DNA of 32,743 nucleotides from Treponema sp. (GTDB lineage: Bacteria; Spirochaetota; Spirochaetia; Treponematales; Treponemataceae), in NCBI GenBank assembly GCA_016297405.1, contig JAEDGP010000019.1, forward strand, positions 1 to 32,743, given 5' to 3'. The first letter of the stretch is position 1, and each line of letters opens with the position of its first letter. Shown one piece after another: positions 24,085-31,500 of the stretch. The position numbers and the translations under genes were made by a program. The notes beneath the pieces are model-generated. The model saw only the letters and a list, made by a program, of their open reading frames with translations. It made no database searches and was not told the DNA's origin.

Positions 24085-25659
24085 CTATTGAGAGACACTT
24101 TTCGTGTCAAGAGATTCTGCTTTGGCCCGCACAAGACGGATACTTCGTCCATCCACGGCGTAACAATTGTCCGCAGAAATGCGAACTGGATAGAAATGGA
24201 TGATATCTGTATTTTCCACTTCCTTTACTTCAGGCGGTCGATTTCTTCGCGTTGAAGGCACAGTAACCTTATCAACCTGGAATTTCATTGCATAAGAGAG
24301 ATGGATACCAGATTCAGGAGTCCTGGAGCAAAGCTGGATGACAGGGAATGCTGCCACAGTATCAATCACAAAAAGACCGCTTCCGTTCTTTGCACCATAA
24401 ATCTCATACCCATTGTTCTTGAAAGTATAGACATTTCCCTCATCGTCAACCCAGCGATCATTTTTTTCGAATTCCTCAACATAACGATCAGAAAGGATTT
24501 CCTTTTTTTCATCGCCAAAAGTATTCTGGAAGGACATTTTCTTGTATGTTCCGTCCCATATATTGGTCTCCTTAATGAGCATGCCCACATTGTCGTTTAC
24601 ATGGATATAAACTTCATCCATATTAGTTACCATAATATCAAAACGACGCTTCATGCTGGAGATGATGCTATTTATGGAAGTAATGTAAATACCGCTGCGA
24701 CGAAGATTGGAATCTTCCCAGATATAAACCCCTTCAGTATCATCCGAAAGGAAAATGATTTCCTTTGTTTCGTAATTGAAATAGATATAACTTGGTTTTC
24801 CTGAAGAATTCTTCTTATACCAAAGACCATTCAAAAAATTCGTAAAAGTGGAAAGGTTTCCATTCTGAATTTTCTGCAACTCCTTTGCAGCCACCTTACT
24901 TCCTGTAATAACGAGCTGTTTTGTCTGAACATATTTCTGCTCATCATAATTCCATCTGTACTGAGTCTGCACCTGACTAACCACAGAGCTATTCTCGTTC
25001 TTCTCATCAGCCTTATCAGAACTGTAGACCCAAACCGGGAACGCAGCACCCCAAGCCTGCGCATTTTCATAAGCATCGGTTCGGTCAGTCTGCTGAATAA
25101 AGATTGTTCCGTCAGAAATAAAGTCACCGATTGTATTGATTTCCATGTTATTCTTTCTGCGAACACAATGGAAAATCTTCATGACATAATCGCCGTTGTT
25201 TTTCACACCCTGATAAACAAGTGCATTTTTATGGGAACCAGTTACATCAAGTCCCGTAAAGAAAAAAGTCCTGTCCTTTGTGATTTCAGTGGAAATCTCT
25301 GCAGAACGATCATAGCTATTGGTATCAGAATTATAAAGACCAACAATAAGGTAAAGAAATTCCGAACCGGATTTTCTGACGGCAACAATCTGGTCATCAA
25401 GAGTATCACCATCGAAATCCATTGAAATAGTACTGATTAAGGTTTCTGTTGGAAGCAGCGGAATAAATGAAGTCATTGAAGCCATTTCATCAACGGAAGA
25501 ATCAGTCTGACTGCCATCCACACTATTCCCGGTAAAAGGCTTTATGGATTTTGGCTGCACAATATCCTTTTCTTCATAAAAAGCAAACCTGTAAACAAGT
25601 GTAAAAGCCAAAACCGCAACAATCATGCAGATAATGAAAAACGAACGTCTTACCTTCAT
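24085..25659 (-). CDS. Membrane-anchored protein of unknown function (treponemal)
   Basis: A 524-residue protein with one N-terminal membrane segment (SFFIICMIVAVLAFTLVYRF) and a large extracytoplasmic part. Residues about 75-150 resemble a VCBS/FG-GAP-type unit: ISMDFDGDTLDDQIVAVRK, FLYLIVGLYN, and later NALVYQGVKNNGDYVMKIF. A beta-rich middle follows (GLWYKKNSSGKPSYIYFNY, EGVYIWEDSN). I considered the 'pallilysin-related' family, but no HEXXH zinc motif is present. The function is not recognised. The ATG at 25659 is preferred over a TTG two codons earlier because it lies six bases after TATATT. It is probably cotranscribed with alaS. Confidence 0.7.
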   Translation of the reverse strand: MKVRRSFFIICMIVAVLAFTLVYRFAFYEEKDIVQPKSIKPFTGNSVDGSQTDSSVDEMASMTSFIPLLPTETLISTISMDFDGDTLDDQIVAVRKSGSEFLYLIVGLYNSDTNSYDRSAEISTEITKDRTFFFTGLDVTGSHKNALVYQGVKNNGDYVMKIFHCVRRKNNMEINTIGDFISDGTIFIQQTDRTDAYENAQAWGAAFPVWVYSSDKADEKNENSSVVSQVQTQYRWNYDEQKYVQTKQLVITGSKVAAKELQKIQNGNLSTFTNFLNGLWYKKNSSGKPSYIYFNYETKEIIFLSDDTEGVYIWEDSNLRRSGIYITSINSIISSMKRRFDIMVTNMDEVYIHVNDNVGMLIKETNIWDGTYKKMSFQNTFGDEKKEILSDRYVEEFEKNDRWVDDEGNVYTFKNNGYEIYGAKNGSGLFVIDTVAAFPVIQLCSRTPESGIHLSYAMKFQVDKVTVPSTRRNRPPEVKEVENTDIIHFYPVRISADNCYAVDGRSIRLVRAKAESLDTKSVSQ

Positions 25660-25665
25660 ATCCAA

Positions 25666-25671
25666 AATATA
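25666..25671 (-). promoter_or_regulatory. -10 element of a leaderless promoter
   Basis: TATATT on the minus strand, with TTGTTT 18 bp upstream, then six bases and the ATG at 25659. No Shine-Dalgarno sequence is present. Confidence 0.5.
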
Positions 25672-25695
25672 CTTTATTTAGTGAATAAAAACAAT

Positions 25696-25740
25696 TGAAA
25701 ACAAAACAGGCCTGAAGCCGGTAAAAGCTCCAGACCCGTT
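25696..25740 (-). terminator. Intrinsic terminator of groEL
   Basis: On the minus strand AACGGGTCTGGAGC pairs (with three G-U pairs) with GGCTTCAGGCCTGTT, followed by TTGTTTTC. Confidence 0.8.
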
Positions 25741-25774
25741 TATTTATGGAACAAATCAATTCCAAAGTCTGCTA

Positions 25775-27400
25775 TTAGTACATTCCGCCCATATCTGGAG
25801 CAGCAGGAGCTGCAGTTTTTGGTTCTGGAATATCAGTTACAGCGCATTCTGTTGTAAGCAAAGTGCCGGCAATAGAAGCAGCATTCTTCAAAGCAGAAGT
25901 TGTAACCTTTGCAGGATCGATGATACCAGCTTCCATCATGTTTACCCATTCATTCCTGTAAGCATTGAAGCCCACACCCTTCTTTTCAGTCTTTGCACGT
26001 TCAGCAATTACTGCACCATCAAGGCCGGCATTGTCTGCAATCTGGCGGATAGGTTCTTCCAAAGCACGGCGAACAATCTTAAATCCAACCTTTTCGTCTT
26101 CTGAAAGTTCTGCAGGAATTGTTTCCAAAGCCTTTTCAGCTTCCACAAGAGCAATTCCACCACCAGAAACAATGCCTTCTTCCAAAGCAGCACGAGTTGC
26201 AGCAATTGTATCTTCTACGCGGAATTTCTTTTCCTTCATTTCAGTTTCTGTTGTAGCACCAACATTGATTACAGCTACACCACCAGCGATCTTTGCAAGA
26301 CGCTTCTGAAGCTGTTCCTTATCGTAAGTAGAAGTAGATTTTTCAATCTGAGCCTTAATCTGTTCAACACGTTCAGAAATAGACTTCTTATCGCCGGCGC
26401 CACCAACAATAGTAGTATTATCTTTGTCGATCTTGATTGACTTAGCCTGACCCAAAACAGATTCGTCACAAGTTTCAAGCTTAAGACCAACTTCTTCTGA
26501 AACAACCTGTCCACCAGTCAATATAGCTATATCCTGAAGCATATCCTTGCGGCGGTCACCAAAACCTGGAGCCTTAACAGCACAAACCTTGATTGTTCCC
26601 CGGATAGAATTCAAAACCAAAGTTGTAAGAGCTTCACCGTCCACATCTTCACAGATGATTACAAGGGCACGACCAGCATTTGCAACCTTTTCAAGAATTG
26701 GAAGAAGATCCTTCATTGCAGAAATCTTCTTGTCATAAATCAAGACATAAGCATCTGAATAAGAAGCTTCCATTCTTTCCCGATCAGTCACAAAATAAGA
26801 AGAAATATAACCACGGTCGAACTGCATACCTTCAACTGTATCAACAGTTGTATCCATGTTCTTTGATTCTTCAACAGTGATTACACCATCTTTTCCAACC
26901 TTTTCAATAGCTTCAGCAATAAGGTTACCGATTTCAGAATCATTGTTTGCAGAAATAGAAGCGATGTTCTTAATATCAGCAGAATCCTTTACAGGTTTCG
27001 CATTCTTTTTAATTTCTTCAACTGCAAGTGCAACAGCTTTATCCATACCGCGCTTGATTTCAATTGGAGTCATACCTGCTGCAACAGACTTAAAACCTTC
27101 ACGAACAAGAGCATAAGCCAAAACTGTAGAAGTTGTTGTACCGTCACCTGCATCATCATTTGTCTTTGAAGCAACTTCACGAAGGAACTGAGCACCCATG
27201 TTTTCAAATGGATCAGCAAGTTCAATATCCTTTGCTACAGAAACACCATCTTTTGTAATTGTAGGTGCACCAAATTTCTTATCAAGCATTACCATGCGAC
27301 CACAAGGACCAAGAGTAACCTTTACAGCCTTTGCAATCTGTTCAACACCAGAAAGAAGTTTTCTGCGTGCATCTTCACTGAATAACAACTGTTTTGCCAT
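25775..27400 (-). CDS. groEL: Chaperonin GroEL (Hsp60)
   Basis: A 541-residue ATP-dependent chaperonin working with GroES in a double-ring cage. It has KFGAPTITKDGVSVAKDIE (about 42-60), AGDGTTTSTVLA with the catalytic Asp86, the apical GYISSYFVTD, VKAPGFGDRRKDML, ATRAALEEGIVSGGG and a short C-terminal tail ending DMGGMY. One oddity: the highly conserved LGPKGRNV loop near the nucleotide reads LGPCGRMV (Cys33, Met36). A GAGG sequence lies 11 bases before the ATG. The gene is unlinked from groES, and no CIRCE operator is visible upstream. Confidence 0.97.
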   Translation of the reverse strand: MAKQLLFSEDARRKLLSGVEQIAKAVKVTLGPCGRMVMLDKKFGAPTITKDGVSVAKDIELADPFENMGAQFLREVASKTNDDAGDGTTTSTVLAYALVREGFKSVAAGMTPIEIKRGMDKAVALAVEEIKKNAKPVKDSADIKNIASISANNDSEIGNLIAEAIEKVGKDGVITVEESKNMDTTVDTVEGMQFDRGYISSYFVTDRERMEASYSDAYVLIYDKKISAMKDLLPILEKVANAGRALVIICEDVDGEALTTLVLNSIRGTIKVCAVKAPGFGDRRKDMLQDIAILTGGQVVSEEVGLKLETCDESVLGQAKSIKIDKDNTTIVGGAGDKKSISERVEQIKAQIEKSTSTYDKEQLQKRLAKIAGGVAVINVGATTETEMKEKKFRVEDTIAATRAALEEGIVSGGGIALVEAEKALETIPAELSEDEKVGFKIVRRALEEPIRQIADNAGLDGAVIAERAKTEKKGVGFNAYRNEWVNMMEAGIIDPAKVTTSALKNAASIAGTLLTTECAVTDIPEPKTAAPAAPDMGGMY

Positions 27401-27440
27401 TTTCTATTTAACCTCTATTAAATAAATTTTTCTTTTCAAA

Positions 27441-27600
27441 GGGGCGCCTGCCCCTCGCTTCAAACAGCAGTTTAACTTTTCACAGTTTTAACCATCTGTC
27501 CCCCAGGCCCTTTCACAGGCCAGGCAAAACCACAGGCTCAGCAACTGCTGTTTTACGCTACCCCCTCTCCTAGGGGAGCAAGACAAGCTTGCTGCCCCTA
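27441..27600. repeat. GC-rich structured element with inverted repeats upstream of groEL
   Basis: Within the 321-bp gap 27401-27721 no credible gene is seen. AAACAGCAGTT (27462-27472) and AACTGCTGTTT (27543-27553) form a perfect 11-bp inverted repeat. The left arm is preceded by the hairpin GGGGC-gcct-GCCCC (27441-27454). The right arm is followed by CCCC/GGGG and AGCAAG/CTTGCT hairpins. The composition is more GC-rich than the surroundings. It looks like a dispersed repeat or structured RNA, but I cannot name it. Confidence 0.5.
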
Positions 27601-27721
27601 AAACCCCGGTCAAAGCGTGAAAGACTACAAAAATAGCAATTCTTTGCTCACCAAAGCTTAGGTTTACCATTAAAAATATATAATTTATGAACAATCGGCA
27701 AGAAAAAAAAGCAAAATTTAC

Positions 27722-28228
27722 CTACATTTCCAAAAGTCCAAAAAGTTCCTTTTCAAGGGGAGAAAAGCGAGCTTCATCTTTTGGCACAAAACAAATGCAG
27801 TGGATTTTCTGCACATTAAGACAAATCTCCGGCACAAAAGCGCTGTCATTATGCTGTTTCAAGAACCAGACTTTCAGATATGAAAAACGATCCCCATGAA
27901 TATATTCCGGCTTTGAACAAAGCGGACTTTTCAAAGCAAGGTCTGCAAGTCTGGTTTCTTTGCTGCCTTTTGATTTCTGCACTTCAAGGATACCGCAGAA
28001 AAGATCATAAGCCTTCGAAAGATTTTCTTCATCCTCTTCCACATCCCTGGAAAAGGGCTCCAGAAATCCGTTCAGCACAGAAACCAGTTTTTCCCGCCTT
28101 TCTTCTTCAGAATCCAGTATCTTTCGCTGAAGAACTTTATCGGAAGATACTGAAACAATTCTCCTGGCTTCCTGGCTTTCATTGAATTTGTTTAGTTTTT
28201 TTGAAAAATCAGCAATCGCCTTAAGCAT
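27722..28228 (-). CDS. Hypothetical protein
   Basis: A 168-residue soluble, charged protein that I do not recognise. The N-terminal half is helical and rich in Glu/Lys (LNKFNESQEARRIVSVSSDK, LQRKILDSEEERREKLVSVL). The C-terminal half looks more beta-rich, with aromatic and Cys residues (FSYLKVWFLKQHN, ICLNVQKIHCICFVP). There is no signal peptide or membrane segment. The ATG at 28228 is chosen because GGGGGAGAAAG lies just before it; an in-frame ATG 63 bases upstream lacks one. It is divergent from the SIMPL gene. Confidence 0.65.
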   Translation of the reverse strand: MLKAIADFSKKLNKFNESQEARRIVSVSSDKVLQRKILDSEEERREKLVSVLNGFLEPFSRDVEEDEENLSKAYDLFCGILEVQKSKGSKETRLADLALKSPLCSKPEYIHGDRFSYLKVWFLKQHNDSAFVPEICLNVQKIHCICFVPKDEARFSPLEKELFGLLEM

Positions 28229-28424
28229 TCTTTCTCCCCCAAAAAAAAATCGACCTGAAAGCGGCAAAAACAGGCTTTTAGAAAAAAACACAAGTTCATT
28301 GCCAAAAAACTTGCAAAAAATTTCCTGTAAAACAGATTACAATCGAATTTCATCTCTTTCAAGACAAGAAAGGTCTTGCAACGGTATTTTGTACGAATTG
28401 ATGGAAAAAAAACACCTTTTCGAT

Positions 28425-28430
28425 TATAAT
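28425..28430 (+). promoter_or_regulatory. -10 element of a leaderless promoter for the SIMPL gene
   Basis: TATAAT ends six bases before the ATG at 28437, with TGGAAA 17 bp upstream. No Shine-Dalgarno sequence is present. Confidence 0.5.
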
Positions 28431-28436
28431 CAAAGC

Positions 28437-29129
28437 ATGAACATGAAAAATACAATAATCGTAAGTACATCAATCATAATTTCTGCCGCAATTCTTGCAT
28501 TCGGTCTTTCAAACATAATCAAAAAGGATCGCACCGTCACAGTCCGTGGACTTTCCGAACGGGAAGTTGATGCAGACCTTGCAATCTGGCCTGTAAGCTT
28601 TTCTATCGGTAACAACAACCTTAGCGTTCTTACAGAAGCAATTTCACACAAAACAAAGATCGTAACAGACTTTCTTAAAGCTCAAGGTCTCGAAGAATCA
28701 GACTACACGATTCTTGCCCCGGAAATCAAAGACAACTCCGTAAATCCATACATGAGCCAGAATTCGATCCGCTACACTTTCCTTGCTACCCAGAAAATTC
28801 TTGTGCGCACAAACAAAATCGAAAACGTAAAGAAAGCCCATGAAAAAACATTGAGTCTTGCAGACAAAGACGTAACACTGGATAACGAATATGACACACG
28901 GCTTACATATGAATTTACAGGCCTAAATAAAATCAAGCCGGAAATGATTGCCGAAGCAACTCAAAACGCCCGTAAAAGTGCTGATCAGTTTGCAAGGGAT
29001 TCCAACAGTAAAGTGGGAAACATAAAAAGTGCAACCCAGGGCCTTTTCACAATCGAAGATGCAGCCGTTGGCCTTGAAGAACGAAAAAACATTCGCGTTG
29101 TTACTACTGTCGTTTACAATCTTAAGTAG
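28437..29129 (+). CDS. SIMPL domain protein (DUF541)
   Basis: A 230-residue protein with one N-terminal membrane segment (TIIVSTSIIISAAILAFGLS) and a SIMPL (DUF541) domain: RTVTVRGLSEREVDADLAIW, LEESDYTILAPEIKDN, RYTFLATQKILVRTNKIENV, and near the end AEATQNARKSADQFA and VGNIKSATQG. The family is exported and of unclear function, reported with oxidative-stress phenotypes in some bacteria. Start 28437 (MNMKNT) lies six bases after TATAAT; the next Met, two codons on, is also possible. rnhA follows 8 bp downstream. Confidence 0.87.
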   Translation: MNMKNTIIVSTSIIISAAILAFGLSNIIKKDRTVTVRGLSEREVDADLAIWPVSFSIGNNNLSVLTEAISHKTKIVTDFLKAQGLEESDYTILAPEIKDNSVNPYMSQNSIRYTFLATQKILVRTNKIENVKKAHEKTLSLADKDVTLDNEYDTRLTYEFTGLNKIKPEMIAEATQNARKSADQFARDSNSKVGNIKSATQGLFTIEDAAVGLEERKNIRVVTTVVYNLK

Positions 29130-29137
29130 GCAATTTT

Positions 29138-29587
29138 ATGGAAGAAATAGTAATATACACAGACGGCGGCTGTTCAGGAAATCCAGGTCCTGGCGGCTGG
29201 GGAATCGTTGTAATCGCAAAAGGTCAGGCAAGAAAGCTTTCCGGCGGTGAAAAGCTGACCACAAATAACAGAATGGAACTTACAGCTGCCATTTCTGCCC
29301 TTTCCATCGTAAAGAACACCCCTGATTTTGCAGGGCTTCCTGTAACTGTGAACATTGACAGCCAGTATGTAAAAAATGGCATCACCTCCTGGATTAAAGG
29401 ATGGAAAGCAAAAGGCTGGAAAACCGCCGACAAAAAACCTGTAAAAAACCAGGATCTTTGGGTTTGCCTCGATGAATTGAATTCATCCCTTAATGTAAGC
29501 TGGAACTGGGTAAAAGGCCATGCCGGCGTTGAATACAACGAAGTCTGCGATCAGCTTTGTCAAAGCGAAATTGCCAAATACAAATGA
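29138..29587 (+). CDS. rnhA: Ribonuclease HI
   Basis: Degrades the RNA strand of RNA-DNA hybrids (R-loops, primers). At 149 residues it has the normal length. The catalytic DEDD set is visible: Asp9 in YTDGGCSGNPGPGGWG, Glu47 in RMELTAA, Asp74 in NIDSQYV and Asp138 in CDQL, with His127 in KGHAG. Start ATG 29138 follows TAGG. It lies 8 bp after the SIMPL gene and overlaps the YigZ gene by four bases (ATGA), so the three form an operon. Confidence 0.96.
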   Translation: MEEIVIYTDGGCSGNPGPGGWGIVVIAKGQARKLSGGEKLTTNNRMELTAAISALSIVKNTPDFAGLPVTVNIDSQYVKNGITSWIKGWKAKGWKTADKKPVKNQDLWVCLDELNSSLNVSWNWVKGHAGVEYNEVCDQLCQSEIAKYK

Positions 29588-30186
29588 AAATCCTTGAAAA
29601 ATACATTTCATCTGAATTTACAGTCAAAGGTTCCCGTTTTCTAAGCGAACTTTTTCCATGCACAAAGCAGGAAGACGCACGAACCATCATAAAACAGCAG
29701 AAATCAAAATACTCAGACGCCACCCATGTGGTCCACGCATTCATTCTTGGGCTTAGCGCAGAAGTCATGGGTATGAGCGATGACGGCGAACCTTCTGGCA
29801 CTGCAGGCAGGCCGGCACTGGACGTGCTGAAAGGCCACGGCTCCACAAACCATGTGCTTACAATCACCAGATGGTTTGGAGGCACATTACTTGGAACAGG
29901 TGGTCTTGTAAAAGCCTACGGAGATGGAGCGAAGCAGGTACTACTTGCAGCAGATCAGGCCGGCCTGTTTTGCGAATACATCGAAAAGAAAGACTTTTCG
30001 TTTTGCTGCGACTACCAGTTCTATCAGGTTGCCAAACATCTTATGGAACAGTTCACCATAAGCGACCTGAACGAAAATTTTAATACAGAGATTCGCCTTC
30101 AAGGCAGACTTCCCCTAAGGGAATTCCAAACCTTTCAGAACCAGATCAAAAATGCATCCAACGGCAAGATCCAAATCCAGGACTAA
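29584..30186 (+). CDS. YigZ/IMPACT family protein
   Basis: A 200-residue cytoplasmic protein of the UPF0029/IMPACT family. The N-terminal domain has the signature SKYSDATHVVHAF, MSDDGEPSGTAGRPAL and TRWFGGTLLGTGGLVKAYG; the C-terminal domain (about 130-200) matches the ferredoxin-like DUF1949 position. In eukaryotes IMPACT modulates Gcn2; in bacteria the role is unclear, with a translation-related role suggested. The start ATG at 29584 overlaps the rnhA stop (ATGA), indicating coupled translation; an upstream in-frame ATG would lie inside rnhA. Confidence 0.92.
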   Translation: MKILEKYISSEFTVKGSRFLSELFPCTKQEDARTIIKQQKSKYSDATHVVHAFILGLSAEVMGMSDDGEPSGTAGRPALDVLKGHGSTNHVLTITRWFGGTLLGTGGLVKAYGDGAKQVLLAADQAGLFCEYIEKKDFSFCCDYQFYQVAKHLMEQFTISDLNENFNTEIRLQGRLPLREFQTFQNQIKNASNGKIQIQD

Positions 30187-30198
30187 AACACATTCCAA

Positions 30199-30227
30199 TT
30201 GAATTTTTTCTATAAAAGTGCAATACT
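30199..30227 (+). promoter_or_regulatory. Candidate promoter of dapA
   Basis: TTGAAT, a 17-bp spacer and AATACT. This would leave a leader of about 100 nt containing two hairpins: AACCTT/AAGGTT (30243-30263) and GGTGTCTTT/AAAGATACC (30291-30310). Confidence 0.35.
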
Positions 30228-30334
30228 CAACGCTGTGTTTTAAACCTTAGTTAACCAAAGGTTATAGGATTTCAAGGATTAAAACCCGCAGGTGTCTTTT
30301 TAAAGATACCCTTTAATAATACATGGAGGCTCAT

Positions 30335-31240
30335 ATGGCTAAATTTAGTGGCGCAATTACTGCTTTGGTAACACCAATGCACGAAGATGAATCAGTTGAT
30401 TATGAAGGATTCCGCGCACTTGTCAAACGCCAGCTGGAAGGTGGAATCGACGGTATTCTTCCTTTAGGTACAACAGCAGAAACTCCAACTTTGACAGAAG
30501 ATGAAGAGGACGAAATCATCAAGATTGCTTTTGAAGAAGTTAGAGCTTTTGAAAAGGCAACTGGTAAAAAAACATACATCATTTTGGGAGCAGGTTCAAA
30601 CTGCACTCGTGATGCTGTTCGTTACTGCGAACGGGCAAAAAAAGCTGGTGCAGATGCTGCATTGGTCGTAACTCCTTACTACAACAAGCCAAGCCAGGAA
30701 GGCATTTTCAAGCATTTTGAAGCTTGTTCAAAAGTTGGAGTTCCTATCATCGTTTACAACATTCAGGGGCGCACTGGAACAAACATTGCAACAGAAACTT
30801 TGCTTAAAATTGCAGGTCTTCCAAACATCGCTGGTGTAAAAGAAGCAAGCGGCAACATCAATCAAATGATGGATGTAATCGCTATTGTCAAGAAGGCTTA
30901 CCCAGACTTTTCTGTAATTTCTGGTGATGATGGTCTTACTTTGCCACTTATTGCCGCTGGCGGCGATGGTATTTTCAGCGTAGTATCAAATCTGACTCCT
31001 GACCTTATCACAAAACTTGCTCATGCCGCTTTGGATGGAGATTTGAAGACAGCGCAGGCTCTTCATTACAGACTTCTGCCATTCTTCAAGGCAGCATTTG
31101 TAGACGGTAACCCTACATCAATTAAATACGCTCTGAGCGTAAAGAAAATGATGAAGCCTTGTGTAAGACTTCCATTGGTTGAAGTAAAGGATTCTGCAAA
31201 GAAAGTCATCGAAAACGCTCTTAAGGAATGTAATCTGTAA
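30335..31240 (+). CDS. dapA: 4-hydroxy-tetrahydrodipicolinate synthase
   Basis: Condenses pyruvate with aspartate semialdehyde in the first committed step to diaminopimelate and lysine. It is a 301-residue TIM barrel. The Schiff-base Lys is in GVKEASGN (Lys169), the catalytic Tyr is in IVYNIQGRTGTN (Tyr141), and the substrate loop reads PLGTTAETPTL (family GTTGE..TL). GGAGG lies five bases before the ATG at 30335; an in-frame ATG 12 bases upstream would place the ribosome binding site within the gene. asd, which makes its substrate, follows on the same strand. YNIQGRT instead of the usual YNVPGRT is a mild variation. Confidence 0.95.
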   Translation: MAKFSGAITALVTPMHEDESVDYEGFRALVKRQLEGGIDGILPLGTTAETPTLTEDEEDEIIKIAFEEVRAFEKATGKKTYIILGAGSNCTRDAVRYCERAKKAGADAALVVTPYYNKPSQEGIFKHFEACSKVGVPIIVYNIQGRTGTNIATETLLKIAGLPNIAGVKEASGNINQMMDVIAIVKKAYPDFSVISGDDGLTLPLIAAGGDGIFSVVSNLTPDLITKLAHAALDGDLKTAQALHYRLLPFFKAAFVDGNPTSIKYALSVKKMMKPCVRLPLVEVKDSAKKVIENALKECNL

Positions 31241-31254
31241 TTTTTTAATCCACA

Positions 31255-31445
31255 GATGAACACAGATGGCCACAGGTATTTATGATGTGATCATGCTGGT
31301 GGAAAAATGATAATAAAAATGCTGTAACGTGAACAAAAAGCCATACAGCCGAAACCCTTCCGCAGGAGGTTTTTCCAAAAACAAAGTTTATTGGAAAACC
31401 GACGAGGACAGCAGTGAGGTTGCAGGGCTTTGTAGTGGAAGTGAA
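31255..31445. repeat. Structured, repeat-like region between dapA and asd
   Basis: The 260-bp gap contains imperfect CACAGATG direct repeats (from 31251). A hairpin follows: GGTTTTTCCAA (31368-31378) pairs with TTGGAAAACC (31391-31400). An alternative pairing, AAACC (31352-31356) with GGTTT (31368-31372), would use the same strand. GCTGTA (31321-31326) and TACAGC (31344-31349) can also pair. No riboswitch class is matched. Confidence 0.4.
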
Positions 31446-31500
31446 AGCATTTTTATGATGAATATTTTAATTGCAAGTTTATTAAATAAGGAAAGATAAT

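Noticed and set aside
24089..24104. GACAC-N5-GTGTC palindrome near the end of the membrane-anchored protein gene
   Set aside because: The arms are in reversed order relative to the sigma-factor/groES sites and lie within coding sequence.
24085..25659. Pallilysin-type metalloprotease
   Set aside because: No HEXXH motif in the protein; size and layout differ.
27488..27694. 68-codon minus-strand frame in the groEL upstream gap
   Set aside because: No ribosome binding site or family resemblance, and it runs through the hairpin-rich repeat element.
31241..31500. Lysine riboswitch upstream of asd
   Set aside because: A GCCGAA and some stems are present, but the conserved AGAGG core and overall five-helix order are missing.
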